The notes: generated by a model from the sequence alone, not told the origin. A stretch of DNA of 64,000 bases from Winogradskyella immobilis (GCF_021887715.1 NZ_JAIQXX010000002.1:186001-250000); one strand, 5' to 3'; positions 24,592-33,536 are shown, counted from the first letter of the stretch. Numbers and translations are program-made.

Positions 24592-24719
24592 ATATTGTAA
24601 ATTAAAGCGCAAAGATAGTTTGATATGGTTTCTGAACAAAGAAAAGTGATGAAAGAGAATAGATAAAAGAAATTAGAAGCTTAACTATGTTTTTCTAATA
24701 ATCTAATTGATCTGGAAAT

Positions 24720-25760
24720 CTAAATTACCATCTTCTTAGGCACACGTTTATTCATAATCTTAAACCAAAGTGGAGGTACCATTGCTAAAACCATAGATGT
24801 TGGGTAACCGAAAGGCATCTGTGGGCTTTCATCGTGGCAATCTAAAATCTGATATTTCTTAGAGGACTTGTAATGATGATCACTGTGTCGAGTTAGTTCA
24901 TAAAGCACTATACGTCCGAGAATATGGTTAGAATTCCAAGAATGCATTTCTTTAACACGTTCGTAACGACCAGATTTATTTTTTAAACGCAGTAAACCAT
25001 AATGTTCAATATAATTTACTGTTTCCAGCAAAATAAACCCAACAATACCTGCAAAAAAAGCAAATTGTAGAACTGTTACTCCAAAAACAATCCCGATTAG
25101 CAGAAGATAACTTATTTGAAAAATTGCAAACCAAAACATATCGTTTTTAATAGAAAAAAACGATTGGTTGTTCTTTTTCAATAATTTTTTTTGAATATTC
25201 CAAGCATTAATATACTGACGAATTGTTGAGGTGAGCCAAAACGAATACACGGATTGATTATACCTCGCAGTGGCAGGATCTTCTGGTGTAGCAGCATGCA
25301 AATGGTGACCATAGTTATGCTCAATATAAAAATGCATATAAAACGACGGTAGTAACAAAGCCTTACCAATAAAGCGCTCGTTAGTCGTTTGACGATGACC
25401 AAGTTCGTGAGCTACATTAATACCATTAACACCTAAAACTATGCCTACGGAAAAGACAACTCCAATAAACTCATAGGTCTCTAAATTAATTGATGACACC
25501 AGGAAAAAAGCATAGATTAAAACCCCATAAACTAAAGGTAAGTTTAAATAAAGCATCCAATCAAACAGTTTTCGTTTAAGTTTATTATCGACTTCTTTAG
25601 ATTTTAGGTTTTTAGTATCAACAGGTAATAAAAGCTCTAAGATTGGAAGTAAAATAAAAGTAAATATTGGAGTTGCCCAAAACAAATAACCTTTTAAAAT
25701 TAAACTTAGAATTGCCACAAAAGGAATTGAAAATGCGGCTAAATATTTAAGGTCTTTCAT
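24720..25760 (-). CDS. AlkB-type alkane 1-monooxygenase / membrane fatty-acid desaturase family
   Basis: The 346-residue membrane protein has the integral-membrane diiron histidine boxes in the order expected for alkane hydroxylases: HELGHR, EHNYGHH (followed by LHAATPEDPATA), NYIEHYGLLR and LTRHSDHH. These bind two irons for O2 activation. About six hydrophobic segments surround them. AlkB hydroxylates medium-chain n-alkanes at the end carbon, using rubredoxin and rubredoxin reductase, neither of which is adjacent. It could therefore act on another hydrophobic substrate. A -7-like element (25884-25891) and two hairpins lie upstream. Confidence 0.9.
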   Translation of the reverse strand: MKDLKYLAAFSIPFVAILSLILKGYLFWATPIFTFILLPILELLLPVDTKNLKSKEVDNKLKRKLFDWMLYLNLPLVYGVLIYAFFLVSSINLETYEFIGVVFSVGIVLGVNGINVAHELGHRQTTNERFIGKALLLPSFYMHFYIEHNYGHHLHAATPEDPATARYNQSVYSFWLTSTIRQYINAWNIQKKLLKKNNQSFFSIKNDMFWFAIFQISYLLLIGIVFGVTVLQFAFFAGIVGFILLETVNYIEHYGLLRLKNKSGRYERVKEMHSWNSNHILGRIVLYELTRHSDHHYKSSKKYQILDCHDESPQMPFGYPTSMVLAMVPPLWFKIMNKRVPKKMVI

Positions 25761-25775
25761 TAAATTGAATAATTT

Positions 25776-25795
25776 ATTCCCTTAAAAAAGGGAAT
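25776..25795. repeat. Short palindromic repeat, copy 1 upstream of the AlkB-type gene
   Basis: ATTCCCTT and AAGGGAAT pair across a four-base A loop. It is followed 12 bases later by a related hairpin and lies in the presumed leader of the AlkB-type gene. Confidence 0.6.
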
Positions 25796-25807
25796 CTATT
25801 GTTTTTT

Positions 25808-25827
25808 ATTCCCGCGAAAACGAGAAT
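25808..25827. repeat. Short palindromic repeat, copy 2 upstream of the AlkB-type gene
   Basis: ATTCCCG and CGAGAAT flank a short loop, with one mismatch in the stem. Both copies are followed by the same TCT sequence, which supports a shared origin. Confidence 0.55.
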
Positions 25828-25883
25828 CTGTTATAGATCAGTGCGATTTAACACTCAATTCGTCTAAATTAACAGAATCTTAC

Positions 25884-25891
25884 CAAATTTA
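25884..25891 (-). promoter_or_regulatory. Putative -7 element for the AlkB-type gene
   Basis: The minus strand reads TAAATTTG, a TAnnTTTG match. It would give a leader of about 115 bases that includes the two hairpins at 25776-25827. Confidence 0.35.
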
Positions 25892-25943
25892 AGGAATTAC
25901 AAATTAAAATAAAATTGTAGTTTAGTGAGTTCTAGAAGAAGCT

Positions 25944-28900
25944 ATGAGTAATTTTGAAACCATACAAGGCAAACTACAGCAGTTTATTAAGAAGTTTTAT
26001 ACTAATGAATTGCTTAAGGGCAGTATTTTATTTTTCGCTATTGGCTTACTGTATTTTTTAGTAACGCTTTTTGTAGAATATATGCTGTGGCTAAGCCCAA
26101 CAGCCAGAACAATATTGTTTTGGGTATTTATTACCGTAGAGTTAGGTTTGTTTATTAAGTTTATAGCGTTTCCTCTCGCAAAACTCTTCAACCTTAGAAA
26201 AGGTATTGATTTTGAAACAGCCTCTCAACTTATCGGAGATCACTTTCCAGAAGTTAATGACAAGTTGCTAAATGTTCTTCAACTTAATCAAAATAGTTAT
26301 CAGTCTGATTTATTAATAGCGAGTATAGAGCAAAAATCCGAAGAATTACAACCTGTTCCATTTCAGATGGCCATAAATTTTAAATCGAGTTTAAAGTATT
26401 TAAAGTATGCGGCAATACCTATTGCTATTATTCTACTGTCTTTTATAACAGGAAAAATGGATTGGTTTAATGACAGTTATGAGCGTGTTATTAATCACCA
26501 AACAGCCTATGAACCTCCAGCACCATTTCAGTTTTTTGTGGTTAATGAATCGCTAGAAGCTATTGAAAACAAAGATTTTAAACTCAACATTAAAACCGTA
26601 GGTGACGTTACGCCAGATAATGCGCAGATAATGTATAATGGCCAAACGTATTTTTTACAACAGAATTCTCCTGGTGAGTTTCAATATGTATTTCCTCAGC
26701 CTAAAGAAGATATATCGTTTCAATTATCAGCAAACGATATAACGTCTAAAGCCTATGATTTAAATGTAATGAATGTACCCACATTGGTTAATTTTGACAT
26801 GGTTTTAGATTATCCGGTGCACACTAAAAAACAAGACGAAACTTTAAAGAGTTCAGGGAATGCCACAATTCCTGAAGGCACAAAAGTGACATGGAATGTT
26901 AATACCAAATCTACTACGGCAGTTAACATTTATGGAGCAGACACATTGCAATTTGCTAATGATAAATCAGGTGTATTTGAAGCGACAAAACGCTTATATA
27001 AAAATTATAATTACAGTATTGCCACGAGTAATATTAACCTTAAAGATTACGAGAATTTAGCATTTTCAATTAATGTCGTCAAAGACGCTTATCCAGAGTT
27101 AGATTTAAAGGTAGAAAAAGATTCTATTGATGAGCAAAGCCTTTATTTTTATGGACAGGTTAATGACGATTATGGTTTAAGCAAACTTAATTTAGTGTAT
27201 TATCCTGTTGGCGAAGAAGATAAAAAGATAGAAGAATCAATAAACATATCAAATTCTAATTTTTCCGAGTTTGTAAGTGCATTTCCAGATCAATTAAACC
27301 TTAAAGATGGAGTGGCATATGAATTGTATTTTGAGGTTTTTGATAACGATGCACTTCATAGTTATAAGAGTGTAAAAAGTAGTGTGTTTAGTTACCGAAA
27401 ACTAACTAAAGATGAAGAAGAGGAAAAGCAGTTAGAGCAACAAGGAGAAACTATTGAGGATATCAACAAAACATTTGAAAAACTACAAGAACAAGACAAG
27501 AAGCTTGAAGAGTTTTCAAAAACCCAAAAGGAAAAAGAAGAATTAAACTTTAATGACAAAAAGAAGTTTGAAAACTTTTTAAAACGCCAAAAAGAGCAAG
27601 AGGAGCTCATGAAGAACTTCAACAAAAAGTTGCAAGATAACCTTGAAGAATTTCAAAAAGATAAAGAGGAAGAAGATCAATTTAAAGAAGATTTAAAAGA
27701 ACGTCTTAAAGAGAATGAAGAACAACTTAAAAAAGACGAAAAACTGCTTGAAGAATTAGAAAAATTAAAAGATAAAATTAATAAGGAAGAGTTTACTCAA
27801 AAGCTCGAAGAATTAGCAAAACAGAATAAAAACAAAAAACGCAGTATGCAACAGTTACTAGAACTGACCAAGCGTTTTTATGTGGCTAAAAAACAAGAAA
27901 AAATACAGAATCAATTAGAAGATTTAGCTAAAAAACAAGACGAGCTTTCTAAAAAAGAAGATAAAGACAATACAAAAGAAGCGCAAGAAAAACTTAACAA
28001 GGAGTTTGATGAGCTTTTAAAAGATTTAGACGAGTTAAAAAGCGAGAACCGTAAGTTGAGAAAGCCTATGGAAATCCCTAGAGATAAACTCACTGAAAAA
28101 AGCATTAAAGAAGATCAAAAAGAAGCCAAGGAAAGTTTAGCGAAGAAGGAAGAAAACGAGAAACAAGGAGAGGAGCAAAACGAACAACAAAAACAAGAAG
28201 CGCAAGAGCAACAGAAAAACGCTAAGCAAAAACAAAAGCGTGCTGCAAAACAAATACAACAGATGAGTGATCAGTTAAAACAAGCTGCACAATCTGGCGG
28301 TGGAGGTGGCGGTGATCAAATGCAAGAAGATGCAGAAATGCTTCGTCAAATTTTAGACAATTTGGTACTTTTTTCTTTTGATGAAGAAAGCTTAATGAAA
28401 CAGTTTAATGCAATTGATGTTAACCACAATCAATATGGTAAATTTATAATAAAGCAGAATACGCTTAGAGAGCATTTTGAGCATGTTGACGATAGTTTGT
28501 TTGCATTGTCTCTTCGCAACCCTAAACTTTCAGAAAGCGTAAATAAACAAATTACTAACGTCTATTTTTATATTGATAAAGCTTTAGATCAATTGTCTGA
28601 AAACAGAATTTATCAAGGAACATCATCACAACAATATACAATTACAGCATCTAACGAATTAGCAGATTTTTTGAGTAACACGTTAGATAATATGGAAGAG
28701 CAAATGAATGCTACACCAAAACCAGGTCAAGGAGATGGCGATTCATTACCAGATATTATTATGTCTCAAGAAGAGCTAAATAAACAGATGGAAGAAGGTG
28801 TTAAAAAGAGCGAAGAAGGTAAAGACGGAGAGCAAGGAGAGAAAGACGGAGAAAAACCTGGTGAGCAAGGTCAACAAGGCAAAGAAGGTAAACAAGGAGA

Positions 28901-29492
28901 ACAAGGTCAACAAGGAAATGAAGGCCAACAGGGACAAGAAGGAAATAGCCAAGGTAACGGTAATCAAGGAGAGAATAATGGAGAAGGTAAAGAGGGAGAA
29001 AACGGTAAGAATGGTAATAGAGAAGGTAAAGAAGGAGAAGACGGAAAAAAGGATGGTTATGGTGAAGGCGGCAATGAAGAATTAAATGGCGAGTTATATA
29101 AAATCTACAAACAACAACAACAGTTGAGACAGGCGTTACAAGATAAGATAGGCAAAGATGGAGCAGAAGGACAGGTCGGAGACCTTATTCAAAAAATGGA
29201 AGAAGTAGAGCTTGATCTAATCAATAAAGGATTTACCAACCAGACCTTAGAGAAAATGATGGATTTACAGCATCAACTACTTAAGTTAGATAAAGCTACT
29301 TTTATTCAAGGTCAGGATAATAAGCGAGAATCTAAAACCAATAAAAAGAATTACAATTCTCAATCGAATAGTCAAATCCCAACGGCAAAACAGTATTTCA
29401 ATACTACTGAAATATTAAATCGCCAGGCCTTACCTTTGCGCGAACGCTTTAAGAAAAAAGTGCAAGATTATTTTAAGACCAAAGATGATTAG
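25944..29492 (+). CDS. DUF4175 family membrane protein with long coiled coil and collagen-like segment
   Basis: This 1182-residue protein starts with two close membrane helices (~25-75) and a third near 150-170, followed by a large periplasmic, beta-rich region with alternating TVGDVTP/NAQIMYNG-type strands. From ~490 to ~780 it is a lysine/glutamate/glutamine-rich coiled coil. A G-x-x rich, collagen-like run of Gln/Glu/Lys/Asn follows (~950-1050), then a C-terminal helical domain with LIQKMEEVELDLINKG. It matches the DUF4175 family of Bacteroidota. Function is unknown; the layout suggests a long envelope-spanning scaffold. The ybeY start overlaps its end by 8 bases. Confidence 0.85.
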   Translation: MSNFETIQGKLQQFIKKFYTNELLKGSILFFAIGLLYFLVTLFVEYMLWLSPTARTILFWVFITVELGLFIKFIAFPLAKLFNLRKGIDFETASQLIGDHFPEVNDKLLNVLQLNQNSYQSDLLIASIEQKSEELQPVPFQMAINFKSSLKYLKYAAIPIAIILLSFITGKMDWFNDSYERVINHQTAYEPPAPFQFFVVNESLEAIENKDFKLNIKTVGDVTPDNAQIMYNGQTYFLQQNSPGEFQYVFPQPKEDISFQLSANDITSKAYDLNVMNVPTLVNFDMVLDYPVHTKKQDETLKSSGNATIPEGTKVTWNVNTKSTTAVNIYGADTLQFANDKSGVFEATKRLYKNYNYSIATSNINLKDYENLAFSINVVKDAYPELDLKVEKDSIDEQSLYFYGQVNDDYGLSKLNLVYYPVGEEDKKIEESINISNSNFSEFVSAFPDQLNLKDGVAYELYFEVFDNDALHSYKSVKSSVFSYRKLTKDEEEEKQLEQQGETIEDINKTFEKLQEQDKKLEEFSKTQKEKEELNFNDKKKFENFLKRQKEQEELMKNFNKKLQDNLEEFQKDKEEEDQFKEDLKERLKENEEQLKKDEKLLEELEKLKDKINKEEFTQKLEELAKQNKNKKRSMQQLLELTKRFYVAKKQEKIQNQLEDLAKKQDELSKKEDKDNTKEAQEKLNKEFDELLKDLDELKSENRKLRKPMEIPRDKLTEKSIKEDQKEAKESLAKKEENEKQGEEQNEQQKQEAQEQQKNAKQKQKRAAKQIQQMSDQLKQAAQSGGGGGGDQMQEDAEMLRQILDNLVLFSFDEESLMKQFNAIDVNHNQYGKFIIKQNTLREHFEHVDDSLFALSLRNPKLSESVNKQITNVYFYIDKALDQLSENRIYQGTSSQQYTITASNELADFLSNTLDNMEEQMNATPKPGQGDGDSLPDIIMSQEELNKQMEEGVKKSEEGKDGEQGEKDGEKPGEQGQQGKEGKQGEQGQQGNEGQQGQEGNSQGNGNQGENNGEGKEGENGKNGNREGKEGEDGKKDGYGEGGNEELNGELYKIYKQQQQLRQALQDKIGKDGAEGQVGDLIQKMEEVELDLINKGFTNQTLEKMMDLQHQLLKLDKATFIQGQDNKRESKTNKKNYNSQSNSQIPTAKQYFNTTEILNRQALPLRERFKKKVQDYFKTKDD

Positions 29493-29895
29493 TTTTAATT
29501 ACGAAACCGATTTTAAATTAGAAAATACAGCAATAATTTCTCAATGGATATCTTCGGTAATTAATGAAGAAGAGCGTAAAGAAGGAGAGATCAATTATGT
29601 ATTTTGTTCTGATGAATATTTACATAAAATCAATCTTGATTTTTTAAATCACGATACGCTTACAGATATTATTAGTTTTGATTATTCTGTAGGAAAAGAA
29701 TTACATGGAGACATTTATATTTCTATAGATCGCGTAAAGGATAATGCAATAGATTTTAAAACATCTTTTAAAGATGAGTTAGCAAGAGTTATCATTCATG
29801 GCATATTACACTATTGTGGTTATAAAGATAAATCTGAGACTGAAGAGAAGTTAATGCGTTCTAAAGAAGATTACTACTTAGCTAAACGTTCGTGA
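29485..29895 (+). CDS. ybeY: rRNA maturation endonuclease YbeY
   Basis: YbeY is a metal-dependent endoribonuclease for rRNA maturation and ribosome quality control. The 136-residue protein has the family core: FCSDEYLHKINLDFLNHDTLTDIISFDY, then GDIYISIDRVKDNA, and the metal site HGILHYCGYKD. Most YbeY proteins have HGxLHLxGYDH with three histidines; here the third position is replaced by KDKSE, a form I associate with Bacteroidota. The 8-base overlap with DUF4175 shows coupling. mnmG follows at 29980. Confidence 0.92.
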   Translation: MISFNYETDFKLENTAIISQWISSVINEEERKEGEINYVFCSDEYLHKINLDFLNHDTLTDIISFDYSVGKELHGDIYISIDRVKDNAIDFKTSFKDELARVIIHGILHYCGYKDKSETEEKLMRSKEDYYLAKRS

Positions 29896-29912
29896 TATCC
29901 ACGATTTCGGCG

Positions 29913-29920
29913 TATATTTG
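29913..29920 (+). promoter_or_regulatory. Putative -7 element for mnmG
   Basis: TATATTTG is a TAnnTTTG match 59 bases before the mnmG ATG and 27 bases before the parS-like site. Confidence 0.5.
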
Positions 29921-29947
29921 CAAACTTTTATAATTGAATATTAAGAA

Positions 29948-29963
29948 TGTTTCACGTGGAACA
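29948..29963 (+). other. parS-like centromere site 1
   Basis: TGTTTCACGTGGAACA is a 16-base near-palindrome, one base from the perfect palindrome TGTTTCACGTGAAACA. Its reverse complement fits the B. subtilis consensus TGTTNCACGTGAAACA exactly. It lies in the short gap before mnmG, between the -7 element and the start codon. ParB binding is inference. Confidence 0.85.
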
Positions 29964-29979
29964 ATTAAGAGATTAGATT

Positions 29980-31851
29980 ATGTTTAATGATGTTTATGAT
30001 GTTATCGTTGTAGGAGGTGGCCACGCAGGTAGTGAAGCTGCTGCTGCTGCTGCCAATATGGGAAGCAAGACATTATTGATTACAATGAACCTTCAAAATA
30101 TTGCGCAGATGTCATGCAATCCTGCTATGGGAGGCATTGCTAAAGGACAAATTGTTAGAGAGATTGATGCGCTTGGAGGCTATAGTGGTATCGTTAGTGA
30201 TACATCGGCTATTCAATTTAAGATGCTTAATAAATCTAAAGGACCAGCGATGTGGAGTCCCAGAGTGCAAAGTGATCGTATGCGTTTTGCTGAAGATTGG
30301 AGGTTGCTTTTAGAACAAACAAAAAACCTGGATTTCTATCAAGAAATGGTTTCTGGACTTATCGTTGAAAATCATAAAGTTGTTGGTGTTAAAACATCTT
30401 TGGGCATTGAGGTAAAATCTAAAACAGTTGTACTTACTAATGGCACCTTTTTAAATGGACTTATTCATATTGGCGACAAAAATTTTGGTGGAGGTAGAGC
30501 TGGCGAACGAGCGGCCACAGGAATAACAGAACAGTTAGAAAACTTAGGTTTTGAATCTGGCAGAATGAAAACGGGTACGCCTCCAAGAGTTGACGGGCGC
30601 TCGTTAGATTACTCTAAAATGTCAGAACAACCAGGTGACGAACACCCAGAAAAGTTTTCATATTTAGATAGTACAAAACCATTGACAAAACAGCGTTCTT
30701 GTTACATGACATATACGAGTGAAAAAGTTCATGATTTGCTTAGAGAAGGCTTTGAACGTTCGCCAATGTTTAATGGTAGAATTAAAAGTGTTGGACCAAG
30801 ATATTGCCCTTCTATAGAAGATAAGATTAATCGATTTGCAGATAAAGATAGACACCAAATGTTTATTGAGCCCGAAGGTTGGAATACGGTTGAGGTTTAT
30901 GTCAACGGTTTTTCAACATCATTACCAGAAGATATTCAGTTTAAAGCTTTGCGCTCTGTTGTCGGTTTTGAAAATGTAAAATTCTTTAGACCTGGTTATG
31001 CTATTGAATATGATTATTTTCCACCGACACAATTAAAACATACGTTAGAAACAAAGTTGGTAGATGGCTTGTATTTTGCAGGTCAAATTAACGGAACAAC
31101 AGGTTATGAAGAAGCAGCATCTCAGGGTTTAATGGCTGGTGTTAATGCAAGTTTAAAAGTACAAGAGAAAGATCCATTTACATTACAAAGAAATGAAGCT
31201 TACATAGGTGTTTTAATAGACGACTTAATAACAAAAGGGACAGAAGAGCCATACAGAATGTTTACGTCTCGTGCTGAATATAGAACGCTATTACGTCAAG
31301 ACAATGCAGATTTTAGATTAACACCAAAAGGCTATGAATTAGGATTAGCTTCTAAAAAACGTTTAGAGCGTATGGAAGAAAAACAATCTAAGTCTGATGC
31401 TTTTGTGCAGTTTTTTAAAGATACAAGTGTTAAGCCTGAGGAAATAAATCCAGTATTAGAGTCTAAAAAGTCAGCTTCAGTGAAACAACAAGATAAGATG
31501 TTTAAGTTGTTTGCAAGACCTAACATAACTATTAACGACATGCGCCAAGTTCAGTCTGTTGAAGATTATGTGATAACTAATAATCTAGACACTGAAATAT
31601 TAGAACAAACAGAGATTCAGGTTAAATATTCTGGTTATATAGAAAAGGAAAAAAATAATGCAGACAAGTTATCTCGCTTAGAGAATTTAAAAATACCGGC
31701 TGATTTTGATTATTCTGTATTAAAATCGATGAGTTATGAAGCCCGAGAAAAACTGAATGCTATTCAGCCAGTAACGGTGTCTCAGGCGTCAAGAATCAGT
31801 GGTGTTACACCAGCAGATGTTTCTGTTCTTTTAGTGTATTTAGGGAGATAA
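29980..31851 (+). CDS. mnmG: tRNA uridine-5-carboxymethylaminomethyl modification enzyme MnmG
   Basis: MnmG (GidA), with MnmE, installs the cmnm5 group on wobble uridine-34 of several tRNAs using FAD and methylene-THF. The 623-residue protein has the N-terminal dinucleotide-binding VVGGGHAGSEAAAAAANMG (residues 10-28), the SCNPAMGGIAKGQ motif, the KTGTPPRV and GxTTGYEEAA signatures, and the helical C-terminal domain used for MnmE contact. Length and motifs are complete. Two parS-like sites flank the gene exactly. In many bacteria gidA marks the origin region, which agrees with rnpA nearby. Confidence 0.97.
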   Translation: MFNDVYDVIVVGGGHAGSEAAAAAANMGSKTLLITMNLQNIAQMSCNPAMGGIAKGQIVREIDALGGYSGIVSDTSAIQFKMLNKSKGPAMWSPRVQSDRMRFAEDWRLLLEQTKNLDFYQEMVSGLIVENHKVVGVKTSLGIEVKSKTVVLTNGTFLNGLIHIGDKNFGGGRAGERAATGITEQLENLGFESGRMKTGTPPRVDGRSLDYSKMSEQPGDEHPEKFSYLDSTKPLTKQRSCYMTYTSEKVHDLLREGFERSPMFNGRIKSVGPRYCPSIEDKINRFADKDRHQMFIEPEGWNTVEVYVNGFSTSLPEDIQFKALRSVVGFENVKFFRPGYAIEYDYFPPTQLKHTLETKLVDGLYFAGQINGTTGYEEAASQGLMAGVNASLKVQEKDPFTLQRNEAYIGVLIDDLITKGTEEPYRMFTSRAEYRTLLRQDNADFRLTPKGYELGLASKKRLERMEEKQSKSDAFVQFFKDTSVKPEEINPVLESKKSASVKQQDKMFKLFARPNITINDMRQVQSVEDYVITNNLDTEILEQTEIQVKYSGYIEKEKNNADKLSRLENLKIPADFDYSVLKSMSYEAREKLNAIQPVTVSQASRISGVTPADVSVLLVYLGR

Positions 31852-31856
31852 ATAAT

Positions 31857-31872
31857 TGTTCCACGTGAAACA
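31857..31872 (-). other. parS-like centromere site 2
   Basis: TGTTCCACGTGAAACA matches the B. subtilis parS consensus at every position and is the exact reverse complement of site 1 at 29948-29963. It starts five bases after the mnmG stop codon. An identical inverted pair around one gene is unlikely to be chance. Confidence 0.88.
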
Positions 31873-31922
31873 TTCTATTCTTGCTAAAGCCAAATCTTTT
31901 TAAAACACTTTGTTAAAGTGAT

Positions 31923-32774
31923 ATGAATAAAAAAGGAATATACTTAAAGGTTAAAGACCATTCTGTTTCTAAAGAAACATTTGATTTGGTTTATAATACG
32001 CATGAAGATATTCTAGAAACGCAACCTCAACCACATCCAGATAAATTATCTGAATATTATAAAAACGAAGATTACATTTCTCATACAGATGCAAAGCGAA
32101 ACCTTTTAGAAAACCTATATCACTTCGTTAGAAGTATTGCATTAAAACGAAAATTAAAACTTATAAATTCATTTAAAACAGAAGGCAAAAATCTTTTAGA
32201 TATTGGTTGTGGTACAGGTGATTTTTTACAAACAACAAAAACCGATAATTGGAACGTAACGGGAATTGAGCCTAACGCTGAAGCTCGAAAAATTGCAAAC
32301 ACTAAAACAGAAAACTCAGTGTTTGATAGTTCTAAACTTTTAGAATTAGAATCCAATAATTTTGATGTCATTACACTTTGGCACGTATTAGAACATTTAC
32401 CAAATTTAGAAGAGCATCTTAAAGCGTTTAATCGTCTTTTAAAAGCTGATGGATATTTAGTAATTGCGGTGCCTAATTATAAAAGTTTTGATGCTAAATA
32501 TTATAAATCGTTTTGGGCAGCTTATGATGTGCCAAGACACCTTTGGCATTTTTCTCAAACAGGAATAAAACGATTAATTGAAAATTTTGGGTTTAGATTT
32601 CAAAAAACATTACCAATGGTTTTTGATTCGTATTATGTGAGCCTACTTTCTGAAAAATACAAAAGAGGTTATATGAATCCTTTTATGAGTTTTTGGATTG
32701 GATTACAATCTAATTTTAAGGCAAGACGTTCTGGAGAATATTCTTCATTAATTTATATCTTCAAAAAGAGCTAA
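31923..32774 (+). CDS. Class I SAM-dependent methyltransferase
   Basis: This 283-residue cytoplasmic protein has the SAM-binding motif LLDIGCGTGDFL (~residues 90-101), a typical acidic motif (GIEPNAEARK) and the post-motif LWHVLEHLPNLEEHL ... LLKADGYLVIAVPNY. The N-terminal part includes LSEYYKNEDYISH, as in methyltransferases that act on cell-surface glycans or lipids; the target is unknown. There is no membrane segment. It follows the second parS-like site and precedes the OmpH gene. Confidence 0.88.
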   Translation: MNKKGIYLKVKDHSVSKETFDLVYNTHEDILETQPQPHPDKLSEYYKNEDYISHTDAKRNLLENLYHFVRSIALKRKLKLINSFKTEGKNLLDIGCGTGDFLQTTKTDNWNVTGIEPNAEARKIANTKTENSVFDSSKLLELESNNFDVITLWHVLEHLPNLEEHLKAFNRLLKADGYLVIAVPNYKSFDAKYYKSFWAAYDVPRHLWHFSQTGIKRLIENFGFRFQKTLPMVFDSYYVSLLSEKYKRGYMNPFMSFWIGLQSNFKARRSGEYSSLIYIFKKS

Positions 32775-32961
32775 AACTTAAAATAAAGCGTTTTAAGACA
32801 CTTTTGCATGGTGGTCTACGCAATTATATTTCAAGAGTTTTTGAAGAAAATTAAAGCGCATTAGATCAATCTGTTTTTAATTGATAATTTATATTAAAAA
32901 CCAAATTTTAATAAATTAATTCTATGCCACATAAATTTCCATTTTAGCGCATTAACTTTTA

Positions 32962-32969
32962 TACATTTG
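32962..32969 (+). promoter_or_regulatory. Putative -7 element for the OmpH-family gene
   Basis: TACATTTG is a TAnnTTTG match ending 27 bases before the ATG at 32997. Confidence 0.5.
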
Positions 32970-32996
32970 CAAAAATTTAATTTTAAAAAACGAAAC

Positions 32997-33515
32997 ATGA
33001 AAAATATAATTATAGCTTTAGTTCTTTTAATCACTTTAGCATCTTGTCAGCAGCAGCAAAAAATTGGATTTATAGATAATAGCGAAGTAGTTAATAAATA
33101 TCAAATGAAGATTGAACTTGAAGATAAATTTAAAATTCAAGATGAAGCATTTAAAAAACGAATGGATAGTGTTAGTAGAGACTTTCAAATTGAAGTACAA
33201 GCGTTTCAATTAGCCGCTCAAAAGATGTCGCAATCTAAGGCTCAAGAAAAATCTCAAGAGCTTGGACAAAAACAACAAATACTTCAACAGCAATACCAAT
33301 TAGAGCAGCAACAAATGCAACAAGCATTTAATACAGAAATTGATTCTGTTTTAATTAAAGTAAAAGATTTTGTTTCTGAATACGGGAAAACCAATGGATA
33401 TACATTTATACTTGGAAAAAATGAAGCAGGTAGTGTAATGTATGGTGAGGCTACAAATGATATTACAGAGATTATTATTGAGGCTATAAATGCAAGTCAT
33501 AAAGAGCAGAAATAA
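32997..33515 (+). CDS. OmpH/Skp family periplasmic chaperone-like lipoprotein
   Basis: I use the ATG at 32997, which gives a lipoprotein signal peptide (lipobox TLASC, Cys18); the TTG upstream falls in the promoter. The 172-residue product has the Skp/OmpH plan: a short beta segment (KIGFIDNSEVVNKY), a long glutamine-rich coiled coil (~residues 45-120), and a C-terminal part with NGYTFILGKNEAGSVMYG. Skp holds unfolded outer-membrane proteins. The Skp of E. coli is not lipidated, so a membrane-anchored form is a difference, seen in some Bacteroidota. Confidence 0.85.
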   Translation: MKNIIIALVLLITLASCQQQQKIGFIDNSEVVNKYQMKIELEDKFKIQDEAFKKRMDSVSRDFQIEVQAFQLAAQKMSQSKAQEKSQELGQKQQILQQQYQLEQQQMQQAFNTEIDSVLIKVKDFVSEYGKTNGYTFILGKNEAGSVMYGEATNDITEIIIEAINASHKEQK

Positions 33516-33536
33516 TTCAATATAAACAATTGAAAA

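Noticed and set aside
28798-29085. Lys/Glu-rich 95-codon frame on the plus strand
   Set aside because: It is a shifted reading of the low-complexity Gly-rich region of the DUF4175 gene and has no start signal.
29948-31872. Insertion-sequence inverted repeats around mnmG
   Set aside because: The inverted 16-mers match parS, there is no target-site duplication, and the enclosed gene is a housekeeping gene and not a transposase.
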